NCBI GenBank assembly: GCA_025362705.1
Contig: JANYFH010000111.1
Location: 1 to 42,322 of the forward strand
Source: Betaproteobacteria bacterium
GTDB lineage: Bacteria > Pseudomonadota > Gammaproteobacteria > Burkholderiales > Usitatibacteraceae
DNA length: 42,322 nt
Reading direction: 5' to 3'
A model generated the notes under the pieces. That model searched no databases, had not been told where the DNA came from, and saw only the letters and a list, made by a program, of their open reading frames with translations. Below are positions 17,880 through 25,825 of this stretch, piece by piece (the first letter of the stretch is position 1; each line of letters opens with the position of its first letter). The position numbers and the translations under genes were made by a program.

Positions 17880-19895
17880 TTAATACTGGCTCCAGCCAGC
17901 ATCTGGCGCAAATCGTGCGCCATGCTTTTGTTCAAGCAGCTTCATTTCCGCCAGCAGTTTTTCCTTGCCTGCGCTCTTCAGGTAATTGAGCGGGCCGCCA
18001 CGATGCGGCGCAAAGCCGGTTCCGAAAATTACACCCGCATCGCAAAGATCCGCATCGACGACAATGCCTTCACGCACACAGGCGACTGCCTCGTTCACAG
18101 CGGGCAGTGTCATGCGCATCCACAAAGGTGCCAGATCCGATATGCCAAAACCGCCGGCTTTTTGTGGCCTGCCGTTAACCCATTTGTAAAACCCTTCGCC
18201 GGATTTCTTGCCGAGTTTTTTGGCGGCAACCAATTCCTGAATTTTCTTGGGCTCAGGTCCACCGGGCTTGGCGAGTTCCTTGCCTACGGCGAGACCCACA
18301 TCCAGGCCAACGGTATCGGCCAACTCAATCGGACCCATCGGCATACCAAATTCACGCGCCGCGGCATCAATGGTTTCTGCCGAAAACCCTTCTTCCAGCA
18401 TCACTTGTGCCTCTGTCATGTAGGGCGTAAGAATGCGATTGACCAAAAAGCCGGGGGCGGATTTCACCGGGAGTGGCAGCTTGTCGATTTTTTTCACAAA
18501 TGCCTGCGAGAGCTTCATCACGTCTGCTGATGTTTGCGGGCCCTCGACAATTTCAACCAGCATCATCTGCGCGACGGGGTTGAAGAAATGGATGCCAACC
18601 AGACGTTCTGGTCTCGCCAGTCCAAGCGACAATTCCTGCAAGGGAATGGATGACGTGTTGGTCGCAAGAATGGCCGACATTTTCAGTTTCGGCTCAATCT
18701 GCGCGTAAAGTTTTTTCTTGATTTCCGCGTTCTCGACAATGGCCTCAATCACGAGATCGCAGTGATTCACGCCATCACCCTTGATATCCGGAATCAACCG
18801 GTCCATCGCGGCCTGAATGAGGTGCGGTTGCTTGAGACGTTTCTTGTACATGTCCGCGGCGCGTTTGATCGCGGGTGCGATTCGCGCGTGATCGAGATCC
18901 TGCAGCGTCACCGTGAATCCTTTTAGCGCGCACCACGCGGCGATATCGCCACCCATCACACCCGCGCCGACGACATGAACGTGCTTGATGTTCACATCGC
19001 TCGCGCCTAGCGCCTTCAAGCGATCCTGCAATTTGAAAATGCGGATGAGATTTGCGGTAGTCGGATGCTTGAACATTCCGGCGATCGAATAGGGTTGGTC
19101 TTGCGGAACATTGCGCGGATCGCCACCGTAGTTCTGCCACAGATCGATGATCGCGTAGGGTGCCGGGTAATGATCCTTGCGCGCCCTCTTCGCGACTTGC
19201 TTGAGCGAAGCACTCGCAACAAAACCACGCACGATGGGCCAATTGGTGATGGCATCCTTGAATGCCGGCTGATGCATTGCCGGCGGTTTGCCAAGCAACA
19301 TTGTTGCCGCGTTGGTGAAATGCCGGCGTGGCGCGATGACATCCACAAGGCCCATGTTCTTTGCACGTCTGCCATCGACTGCACGACCAGTCAGCATCAG
19401 GTCGAGCGCCTGCGCTGCCCCGATCAGCAGTGGCATGCGTTTGGCGCCGCCCCAGCCGGGCACGATGCCGAGCATTACTTCCGGCAACGCCATTTTTGTT
19501 TTTGCGCCGTCGTCAGCGATGCGATATTTACATGCAAGTGCGAGCTCAGTTCCGCCACCCATGCAGAAGCCATGTATCAACGCGACTGTCGGGAATGGCA
19601 ATGCGGCGACTTGGTCGAATACATCGTTGCCGAGTTTGGTGAATGCAAAGGCTTCATCACTGTTTTTAAGTGTCGTGAATTCATCGATGTCGGCACCTGC
19701 AGCGAAGCCGTTTTCTTTTGCCGAGAGAATGGCCAAGCCCTTCGGCGGCTGCGCTGCAAGCTGCGCACAAATCTCGCCCAGCTCGCGCAGCGCTTCGCTG
19801 GAAAACGTGTTGGTCGATGAATTCGCACGGTCAAATGTGAGCCACGCCAGTTGCGCGGCATCGACATCGAGTCGCCAGTGTTTCCAATTCGACAT
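17880..19895 (-). CDS. fadJ: Enoyl-CoA hydratase/3-hydroxyacyl-CoA dehydrogenase fusion (FadJ/FadB type)
   Basis: 671 residues. The N-terminal crotonase domain has the oxyanion segment FAAGADIDEF (64-73) and the two catalytic glutamates E117 (GGGTELAL) and E139 (LPEVMLGIVPGWGG). The dehydrogenase domain starts near 303 with GAGVMGGDIAAW (310-321) and continues with ATNTSSIPLQEL and VGIHFFNPV. The chain is shorter than E. coli FadB (729) and FadJ (714). It performs hydration and NAD-dependent oxidation of enoyl-CoA and would form a complex with the FadI-like thiolase encoded just upstream. GAGGGA precedes the ATG. Whether it should be called FadB or FadJ cannot be decided by eye. Confidence 0.9.
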   Translation of the reverse strand: MSNWKHWRLDVDAAQLAWLTFDRANSSTNTFSSEALRELGEICAQLAAQPPKGLAILSAKENGFAAGADIDEFTTLKNSDEAFAFTKLGNDVFDQVAALPFPTVALIHGFCMGGGTELALACKYRIADDGAKTKMALPEVMLGIVPGWGGAKRMPLLIGAAQALDLMLTGRAVDGRRAKNMGLVDVIAPRRHFTNAATMLLGKPPAMHQPAFKDAITNWPIVRGFVASASLKQVAKRARKDHYPAPYAIIDLWQNYGGDPRNVPQDQPYSIAGMFKHPTTANLIRIFKLQDRLKALGASDVNIKHVHVVGAGVMGGDIAAWCALKGFTVTLQDLDHARIAPAIKRAADMYKKRLKQPHLIQAAMDRLIPDIKGDGVNHCDLVIEAIVENAEIKKKLYAQIEPKLKMSAILATNTSSIPLQELSLGLARPERLVGIHFFNPVAQMMLVEIVEGPQTSADVMKLSQAFVKKIDKLPLPVKSAPGFLVNRILTPYMTEAQVMLEEGFSAETIDAAAREFGMPMGPIELADTVGLDVGLAVGKELAKPGGPEPKKIQELVAAKKLGKKSGEGFYKWVNGRPQKAGGFGISDLAPLWMRMTLPAVNEAVACVREGIVVDADLCDAGVIFGTGFAPHRGGPLNYLKSAGKEKLLAEMKLLEQKHGARFAPDAGWSQY

Positions 19896-19969
19896 GGTGC
19901 TATTCCCTCAATCCGAAAGTGTGTTGCTGATTTATTGTTGCAGGCTGCGCTGCCCAGCGAAATTTAGAA

Positions 19970-20035
19970 AAACTCAAGCGCTGGCGCGCCTTTTCAGCCA
20001 CTTTGTGCCCATGAGCCTCGCCAATACTGGAGTTT
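19970..20035 (-). repeat. Copy B of the ~66-bp palindromic 3'-end element
   Basis: Left arm AAACTCAAGCGCTGGCG (19970-19986) and right arm CGCCAATACTGGAGTTT (20019-20035) pair at 13 of 17 positions. Length equals copy A; the arms agree at 28 of 34 positions while the inner part has diverged. It starts 8 bp after the thiolase stop; on the minus strand the stem is followed by GTTTTTCT. Confidence 0.7.
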
Positions 20036-20043
20036 GTACTTTT

Positions 20044-21324
20044 TCAAGCTCTCTCAAGCAACATCGCGCCACCCTGCCCACCACCAATGCAAAGCGACGC
20101 CGCAGCACGTTTGCCGCCGGTGCGTGCTAGCGTTTTGAGCGCATGCAGAACGACGCGCGCGCCAGACGCGCCGATGGGATGGCCGATGGCAATTGCGCCA
20201 CCATCGACATTAAATTTCGCACGATCCATTTTGCCAAATGCCTTGTCGAGCCCAAGTTTTTCCCTGCAGTAGGCATCCGACTCCCACGCGGCGAGACAAC
20301 CCAGCGCCTGTGCGGCAAACGCTTCGTTTATTTCGAGGGCATCGAGATCATTCAGGCCAAGACCGTTGCGCTGCAGCATCGGTGTGATCGCGTGCACGGG
20401 CCCGAGTCCCATCTCGCTTGGGTCGAGTGCGCTCCACTGCGAATCGACAATCGCGCCCAAAGGTTGGAGATTGTACTTGGCGACGGCTGCCTCAGAGGCG
20501 AGGATCAGCATCGCCGCACCATCGGTTACCTGTGAGGCGTTGCCGGCGGTGACGGTGCCATAGGTCTTGTCAAAAACTGGGCGCGGTTTAGCGAGACCTG
20601 CGAGCGTGGAATCGGCGCGGACACCGTCGTCATCCTTGTAAACATTGCCCCTGCTGTCGATCAGGGCCTCAATCTCGCTGAAGTGTCCAGCTGCGCGACC
20701 AGCGACTACTTTTTGATGCGACTCGTTCGCGAATTCGTCCATCATCAGTCGCGTAATGCCGAAACGCTTCGCGACGATTTCTGCGGTCTGGCCCATCGAC
20801 AGCTTTACGATCGGATCGGTGAGTCCTTTGAGAATGGCGATAACGGGCGCCAGATACGCAGGCCGAAATTTCACCATCAACCCGGCGCGCTGGCCGAACG
20901 ATTTTGCGGCGGACCAATCTGCCAGCCAACTTACCATCGCCGGCCCGAACAATAGCGGCGCATGGCTCATCGCATCGGTGCCACCGGCCAACACCAGATT
21001 CGCGCGGCTCGCAAGAATATTCATGCACGCTGAATCAAGTGCCTGCATGCCCGAAGCGCAATTTCGCATCACCGTCCACGCCGGTACTTTATCGCCGCAG
21101 CCAAGACGCAACGCGACCACGCGGCCAATGTTGGCTTCGTCTGCCGAAGGCATCGCGGCACCAACGATGACTTCATCGAACTCTGTCGGCGCGAATTTCT
21201 GCCGCGCCAGCAAAGGTCGCCCGCAACCTACCGCCAAATCTCCGCCAGAGAACGGGCCGGGTTTGTTCCGGGCTTTGAGGAATGGCGTGCGTGCACCGTC
21301 GACCACATAAACTTTTCCGCTCAT
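20044..21324 (-). CDS. fadI: Acetyl-CoA acetyl/acyltransferase (thiolase, FadI-like)
   Basis: 426 residues, the length class of FadI rather than FadA. Catalytic residues: C89 in MRNCASGMQA, H382 in GHPIGASGA and C412 in SLCIGGGQGG. It catalyses thiolytic cleavage of 3-ketoacyl-CoA and should partner the FadJ-like protein encoded next. The start codon overlaps the stop of fadE as ATGA, giving coupled translation of dehydrogenase and thiolase. The symbol follows length and neighbourhood and is not certain; other trimmed thiolases of this size exist in gamma- and betaproteobacteria. Confidence 0.88.
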   Translation of the reverse strand: MSGKVYVVDGARTPFLKARNKPGPFSGGDLAVGCGRPLLARQKFAPTEFDEVIVGAAMPSADEANIGRVVALRLGCGDKVPAWTVMRNCASGMQALDSACMNILASRANLVLAGGTDAMSHAPLLFGPAMVSWLADWSAAKSFGQRAGLMVKFRPAYLAPVIAILKGLTDPIVKLSMGQTAEIVAKRFGITRLMMDEFANESHQKVVAGRAAGHFSEIEALIDSRGNVYKDDDGVRADSTLAGLAKPRPVFDKTYGTVTAGNASQVTDGAAMLILASEAAVAKYNLQPLGAIVDSQWSALDPSEMGLGPVHAITPMLQRNGLGLNDLDALEINEAFAAQALGCLAAWESDAYCREKLGLDKAFGKMDRAKFNVDGGAIAIGHPIGASGARVVLHALKTLARTGGKRAAASLCIGGGQGGAMLLERA

Positions 21325-23786
21325 TCGGCAGCCTCGGCTTGTTGCCAGACTGGCGGCACGCTACTCGCCTGCTTGCCAAAGTGTTTATCGAAATCATCGA
21401 CCATGATGATTTCGTGTTGCAGCACGCGCGCACGCTTCCAAAGCGCCAATTCCGTCTCGGTGATCACCGAGAGTTTCATGGCCTCTTCATATTGCGCATC
21501 TGCGCCGTGACCGCTCAGGCGACCCGCTTTTTTTGCGACGCGCACTTTCGCCTCGATGGGTTCAGCTGCGATCACAGCGTGCATCGCCGCCTCCAGCTTG
21601 CCGATCAAATCGGTATCACTCTTTGGCAAATACATTCCGGCGATCAGGCGACTACGTGCCGCCGACGGCTGGATCAGGAGATCGGCAACTTCATGGCCCA
21701 TCTGGTCGCTCGGCTGAATCAGGGTGAGGCCACGCGGGAATACGAGCCTTCTCAACACAAACGCGACTGCGCGATTTGGGAAGTTGTCGATGATGCCGTC
21801 CATTGCCACCTGGATCTTGAACGCGGAATCGTACAAAGCCCAGCGCAGAAACGGCAGTTCGTCGGTTTGACGCCCCCGCTGATCGTAGAACTTCAATGCG
21901 CACGACGAGAGATACAAAAGTGAAAGTACGTCGCCCAGTCGCGCTGATAATTTTTCTTTGCGTTTCAGCGAGCCGCCGATGACGAACATGCTGACGTCAG
22001 CCAACAATGCAAAGGCGGTCGAAAAACGCGTGAGCTGTTGGTAATAGCGCTTCGTGTCGTCACACGCGGGGGCAGGTAATCCACGCGCGCCGGAAATGCC
22101 GGTCCACATCGCGCGCGCCGCATTCGAGATCGTGAAGGAAATGTGATTCCAGAAAGCGTCGTCGAATTTTTCGACCGAGTCTTCCTGCGCGGCTTTCATT
22201 TCCTTCAGGACCCACGGATGGCATCGAATTGCGCCTTGACCGAAAATGATGAGTGAACGGGTGAGAATGTTGGCGCCTTCGACGGTGATCGCAACCGGAA
22301 TCATCTGGTATGCGCGACCGAGGTAGTTGTTCGGTCCCAGACAAATACCCTTGCCGCCATGTACGTCCATCGCATCGTTGAGCACAATGCGCATACGTTC
22401 GGTCATGTGATATTTCGAGATGGCCGAGAGTACTGAAGGCTTCTCTCCCATGTCGAGCGCGCCTGCAGTAACGGTGCGACATGCATCCATCAGGTAGGTA
22501 TAGCCACCGATGCGCGCCAGGGGTTCTTCGATGCCTTCAAATTTGCCGATCGGTGTTTTGAATTGTTGGCGCACGCGTGAATAGGCACCTGTAGCCATCG
22601 AGGCAAACTTGCCGGCAGCAATCGATTGTGCAGGCAATGAAATTGAACGGCCCGCTGCGAGGCACTCCATCAGCATGCGCCAGCCCTGCCCAATCATCGG
22701 TTGCCCGCCGATCACCCAATCCATGGGAATGAATACATCTTTGCCTGAATTCGGACCGTTCATGAATGCCGCGTTTAACGGGAAGTGGCGGCGACCGATG
22801 TTTACGCCCTTATGCGAGGTCGGAATCAACGCACAGGTAATGCCGAGATCGCTCACCTCGCCAATCAGTTTGTCGGGATCAAAACATTTGAATGCAAGTC
22901 CGAGAATCGTAGCAACAGGCCCCAGCGTGATGTAGCGCTTTTCCCATGTGACGCGCAGGCCGAGCGTTTCCTTTCCTTCCCACATTTGTTTGCAAATAAT
23001 ACCGACGTCCGGCATTGAGGCGGCGTCTGAGCCGGCGTCTGGCGCGGTCAGCGCAAAGCACGGCAATTCCAGACCCTTGGCGAGGCGAGGAAGATAGTGA
23101 CTCTTCTGTTCTGGTGTGCCGTAGTGCATCAGCAATTCGCCCGGCCCCAACGAATTTGGGACCATTACGGATACCGCCGCAGTGCCACTGCGCGTGGAAA
23201 TTTTCATCACCACTTGCGAATGCGCGTAAGCTGAAAATCCCAAGCCACCGTACTCCTTGGGGATGATCATTCCCAGGAACCCTTTGTCTTTGATGAACTG
23301 CCAAACATTGGGCGGCAAATCGTAGCGTTCGTGCGAAATTTCCCATTCGTTGGCCATCGCGCACAACTCTTCGGTCGAGCCATCGATGAAAGCCTGTTCT
23401 TCCGGGGTTAATTTTGGTGCCGGGTAATCGAGCAGTTTGTTCCAGTCGGGCTTGCCGCTGAAAAGATCGCCATCCCACCAAACGGTGCCGGCATCGAGCG
23501 CCTCGCGTTCGGTTTGCGACATTTGCGGAAGCAGGTTCTTATAGATCTTGAAGATTGGCGCTGTCACCAAACTTTGGCGCAATGACTTGAGATTGCTGAC
23601 GACCGCAAAAGCGATGAACGCAATCCACAGCAGACCCGCAAATACCCCCATCAACACGCCGCCAGCCGAGAGCCCGAGAAGGCCTATACCTACCACCAGC
23701 GACCATGCGGCAGCACTTGCCGCGTGATAGGCGAGTATCCATATGATGGCGATTGCTACAACGATGGATAGCAGAATTGTGATCAT
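21321..23786 (-). CDS. fadE: Acyl-CoA dehydrogenase FadE
   Basis: 821 residues, close to E. coli FadE (814) and far longer than ordinary acyl-CoA dehydrogenases. The first 65 residues hold two or three hydrophobic helices that place it at the inner membrane. The FAD-dependent dehydrogenase core (about 110-500) shows PKEYGGLGFSAYAHSQVVMKIS, LTAPDAGSDAASMPD and DVHGGKGICLGP; a DUF1974-type C-terminal region follows. It introduces the first double bond of beta-oxidation. It starts 12 bp after the TetR gene with AAGGGA as ribosome site, and its stop overlaps fadI. Regulator and enzyme therefore share one transcript. Confidence 0.93.
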   Translation of the reverse strand: MITILLSIVVAIAIIWILAYHAASAAAWSLVVGIGLLGLSAGGVLMGVFAGLLWIAFIAFAVVSNLKSLRQSLVTAPIFKIYKNLLPQMSQTEREALDAGTVWWDGDLFSGKPDWNKLLDYPAPKLTPEEQAFIDGSTEELCAMANEWEISHERYDLPPNVWQFIKDKGFLGMIIPKEYGGLGFSAYAHSQVVMKISTRSGTAAVSVMVPNSLGPGELLMHYGTPEQKSHYLPRLAKGLELPCFALTAPDAGSDAASMPDVGIICKQMWEGKETLGLRVTWEKRYITLGPVATILGLAFKCFDPDKLIGEVSDLGITCALIPTSHKGVNIGRRHFPLNAAFMNGPNSGKDVFIPMDWVIGGQPMIGQGWRMLMECLAAGRSISLPAQSIAAGKFASMATGAYSRVRQQFKTPIGKFEGIEEPLARIGGYTYLMDACRTVTAGALDMGEKPSVLSAISKYHMTERMRIVLNDAMDVHGGKGICLGPNNYLGRAYQMIPVAITVEGANILTRSLIIFGQGAIRCHPWVLKEMKAAQEDSVEKFDDAFWNHISFTISNAARAMWTGISGARGLPAPACDDTKRYYQQLTRFSTAFALLADVSMFVIGGSLKRKEKLSARLGDVLSLLYLSSCALKFYDQRGRQTDELPFLRWALYDSAFKIQVAMDGIIDNFPNRAVAFVLRRLVFPRGLTLIQPSDQMGHEVADLLIQPSAARSRLIAGMYLPKSDTDLIGKLEAAMHAVIAAEPIEAKVRVAKKAGRLSGHGADAQYEEAMKLSVITETELALWKRARVLQHEIIMVDDFDKHFGKQASSVPPVWQQAEAAE

Positions 23787-23798
23787 TGTTTTCCCTTT

Positions 23799-24542
23799 CT
23801 AAGCTTCCTGAAATAAATGGTTTCCGTCATCTTCCACTGAGCTCGGTGCGCTGGGTGAACGCAAGCCAGCCGCCAAAAATGGAGCGAGCCGCTTCAAAAG
23901 CAACTCGTCGTTGGTTGTTTCTTCCGGATGTGGCTGCGAAATTATCTTCAGCATATCGGCACCTGCCAACGTATAGGACAAAGCGCCCATCACGAAATGC
24001 AAACGCCACGACAATTCCTCACGCGGGATGTGCGGCAGGGCACGGCTGAATGCGCTGCGAAACCGCGCAATCATTTCCCGATACTGGTTCGAAAGAAATT
24101 CGCGGATAAATGGTGCCGGGTCGGCGTACGCGCGTCCCAGCAACCGCAAAAAATTCTTTCCGCCCTGTTCGTAGTCGCGCGCGAGCTTCAAGGCGGGAAT
24201 GAACATTGCAGCTAAAATCTTTTCGCAAGTTAGCGGTTTGCCCGCTGCAGCGATCTCGTACGCCGAAAGCAATTGCATGCGATCATGGTTCATCGGATCC
24301 AGTCTGCGCGTGAGTACCGCCTGAAACAATTCTTCTTTTGAGCCAAAGTGGTAGTTCACGGCAGCCAGATTCACACCAGCCGCGGTTGTGATTAGGCGCA
24401 AGGACGTGGCTTCGAAGCCGTGTTCCATAAAAAGCTCCTCGGCCGCATCGAGAATTTTCGACTTTGTATCGGTCGGTTCAACCACTCCTTCGGCTGTTAC
24501 ATTGCCGTTACGCGGTAATCGTTGGATTGAGCTTGGAGCCAT
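23799..24542 (-). CDS. TetR family regulator, PsrA-like
   Basis: 247 residues. Residues about 27-73 form the TetR helix-turn-helix: KILDAAEELFMEHGFEATS, then LRLITTAAGVNLAAVNYHFG and SKEELFQAV. The block SLRLIT-AGVNLAAVNYHFGSK is, from memory, almost identical to that of Pseudomonas PsrA, the fatty-acid-sensing repressor of beta-oxidation genes; the C-terminal ligand domain is less alike. An acyl-CoA or fatty acid is the likely inducer. It is cotranscribed with fadE and probably represses its own promoter through the palindrome at 24587-24598. The first 25 residues are a poorly conserved extension; a start further in cannot be excluded, as no good Shine-Dalgarno precedes the ATG. Confidence 0.88.
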   Translation of the reverse strand: MAPSSIQRLPRNGNVTAEGVVEPTDTKSKILDAAEELFMEHGFEATSLRLITTAAGVNLAAVNYHFGSKEELFQAVLTRRLDPMNHDRMQLLSAYEIAAAGKPLTCEKILAAMFIPALKLARDYEQGGKNFLRLLGRAYADPAPFIREFLSNQYREMIARFRSAFSRALPHIPREELSWRLHFVMGALSYTLAGADMLKIISQPHPEETTNDELLLKRLAPFLAAGLRSPSAPSSVEDDGNHLFQEA

Positions 24543-24586
24543 TTAGCATTAGCAATCAGTGAGTTATATGTTTTTCGGATGAATTC

Positions 24587-24598
24587 AAACGTTCGTTT
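24587..24598. promoter_or_regulatory. Palindromic operator for the PsrA-like regulator
   Basis: AAACGTTCGTTT is a perfect inverted repeat (AAAC-N4-GTTT), extended on one side to CAAAC. The reported PsrA motif is G/C-AAAC, a 2-4 nt spacer, GTTT-G/C. It sits at the predicted transcription start, where a bound dimer would block RNA polymerase. Confidence 0.6.
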
Positions 24599-24604
24599 AA
24601 ATTG

Positions 24605-24633
24605 AGCGTATTACTGGACTCAAAATGTGTCAA
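24605..24633 (-). promoter_or_regulatory. Sigma-70 promoter of the TetR-fadE-fadI unit
   Basis: Minus strand TTGACA (24628-24633, perfect), 17-bp spacer, TACGCT (24605-24610). The start of transcription would fall near 24598, about 55 nt before the ATG. Confidence 0.65.
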
Positions 24634-24702
24634 TGACTTTCGATGCTGCAATGCAACATGCATCGTCCTAATCTGATCCCGACGGGGACACTTTGAGCAG
24701 AC

Positions 24703-24739
24703 GAAAAAAAACCGCCGGATGACTCCGGCGGTTTTTTTG
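24703..24739 (-). terminator. Rho-independent terminator of the 43-aa gene (bidirectional form)
   Basis: Stem ACCGCCGGA (24711-24719)/TCCGGCGGT (24724-24732) with a TGAC loop, flanked by A8 on the left and T7 on the right. It begins 20 nt after the small gene's stop on the minus strand. No plus-strand gene ends here. Confidence 0.85.
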
Positions 24740-24758
24740 TCTAGAAACGCGAAACGAA

Positions 24759-24890
24759 TTAAACCTTCTTGATCGTTTCAAGCATCTTGAATGTGGACTT
24801 GTTCGCGCCGATAAAGAGACGCTTGAAGTATTTGCTCAAACATTTGCGCTCCAGCGTATTGCGACGGGTGCGCTTTTTTTCTCCAGCCAT
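24759..24890 (-). CDS. Small basic protein of 43 residues, function unknown
   Basis: The frame runs MAGEKKRTRRNTLERKCLSK, then YFKRLFIGANKSTFKMLETI, then KKV. About one third of the residues are Lys or Arg. It has every mark of a real gene: an AAGAGG ribosome site 5-6 nt before the ATG, a TATAAT at 24932-24937, its own terminator at 24703-24739, and the erpA terminator just upstream, so it is a separate transcription unit. Composition recalls ribosomal or nucleic-acid-binding small proteins, yet it is not bL33, bL34, bL36, bS21 or bTHX as I know them. I do not recognise the family and propose no function. Confidence 0.7.
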   Translation of the reverse strand: MAGEKKRTRRNTLERKCLSKYFKRLFIGANKSTFKMLETIKKV

Positions 24891-24931
24891 GTTTACCTCT
24901 TGAGTGTGATTGCAGTTGCGAACAGCATTGA

Positions 24932-24937
24932 ATTATA
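24932..24937 (-). promoter_or_regulatory. -10 hexamer for the 43-aa gene
   Basis: TATAAT on the minus strand, 42 nt before the ATG, overlapping the T-rich tail of the erpA terminator. The -35 region is weak (TGCAAT or CTGCAA at 16-17 bp). Confidence 0.45.
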
Positions 24938-24939
24938 AA

Positions 24940-24966
24940 CAAAAATGGCTGCTATTGCAGCCATTT
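24940..24966 (-). terminator. Terminator after erpA
   Basis: Perfect 10-bp stem AAATGGCTGC (24943-24952)/GCAGCCATTT (24957-24966), followed on the minus strand by TTGTTT. It lies 32 nt after the erpA stop. Confidence 0.8.
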
Positions 24967-24998
24967 CTAGTGTGCCCGTGCGAGCGTTGATTGCCGCG

Positions 24999-25349
24999 CT
25001 ACACTGAAAATGAAGACCCGCAGCCACAGGTGCTGGACGCATTTGGATTCTTGATGACGAACTGGGCGCCTTCAAGACCTTCGGTATAGTCGATTTCAGC
25101 GCCGATCAGATATTGGTAGCTCATCGGATCTATCAGCAAATGAACGCCATTTTTCTCAAGAATTGTGTCATCTTCATTGGTGATTTCGTCAAACGTAAAA
25201 CCGTACTGTAATCCGGAGCAACCGCCGCCAGTGACGAATACGCGAAGCTTGAGATCATCGTTCCCTTCTTCAACGATCAGCGCCTTCACCTTGTCAGCAG
25301 CGCTATCGGAAAACAACAGCGGGGAAGGCATCATCGACATATCATTCAT
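24999..25349 (-). CDS. erpA: Iron-sulfur cluster insertion protein ErpA
   Basis: 116 residues, A-type carrier. The three cluster-binding cysteines are present: C44 in GGGCSGLQYGF and C108/C110 in STCGCGSSFSV. Family hallmarks DEITNEDD and LLIDPMSYQYL are in place. ErpA carries 4Fe-4S clusters to respiratory and isoprenoid-pathway apoenzymes. The N-terminal MNDMSMMPSP leader is short and flexible. The ATG at 25349 has AGGAG 7-8 nt upstream. It follows bactofilin with a 48-bp gap and has its own terminator, so it may be read from the bactofilin transcript or from a weak promoter in the gap. Confidence 0.95.
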   Translation of the reverse strand: MNDMSMMPSPLLFSDSAADKVKALIVEEGNDDLKLRVFVTGGGCSGLQYGFTFDEITNEDDTILEKNGVHLLIDPMSYQYLIGAEIDYTEGLEGAQFVIKNPNASSTCGCGSSFSV

Positions 25350-25397
25350 TTTTCATCTCCTAGCAATACAGCATATATCAGGGCACACGGGTCAAAT

Positions 25398-25814
25398 TCA
25401 ATTCCCCAAGGCAGGCTTGAACTCTATCACCTTATCGGCAAGCAATCTGGATTCCCCTTCATGGACCATGCGTCCCATGACGATGGCGCCGACGTGGATT
25501 TCGATTGTTTTATAGCTAACATCCCCTGTGACCCGCGCCTTTGGCAGGAGTTCGAGATACTCTTTGGCACGCACGGGACCCGCTACCGTACCATTGACAA
25601 CCACATGACCTACGTCTATCTCGCCTTCCACTTTCGCCAACTCTGAGAGCACTAACGTGCCTGGCTTGTCACCTACCGCCCTGATATTACCCTTGACCAC
25701 GCCATCGACTCTCAGCCCACCGGTGAAATTCACGTCGCCGTTGATCGTGGTACCGGCGCCGATCAAGCTATCGATCGCACTGGCTTTGTTGGATTTGTTG
25801 GCAAAAAAACTCAT
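25398..25814 (-). CDS. Bactofilin family polymer-forming cytoskeletal protein
   Basis: 138 residues. After a short N-terminal tail (MSFFANKSNKASAIDSL) come the regular beta-helix rungs of bactofilins: IGAGTTINGDVNFTGGLRVD, GVVKGNIRA, KVEGEIDVGHVVVNGTVAGPV and ARVTGDVSYKTIEIHVGAIV. Bactofilins polymerise without nucleotide and organise cell-wall enzymes or stalk and shape machinery at membranes. The AAGGAG ribosome site overlaps the stop of the coiled-coil membrane protein upstream, so the two are coupled and may work together. Confidence 0.92.
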   Translation of the reverse strand: MSFFANKSNKASAIDSLIGAGTTINGDVNFTGGLRVDGVVKGNIRAVGDKPGTLVLSELAKVEGEIDVGHVVVNGTVAGPVRAKEYLELLPKARVTGDVSYKTIEIHVGAIVMGRMVHEGESRLLADKVIEFKPALGN

Positions 25815-25825
25815 GACTCACTCCT

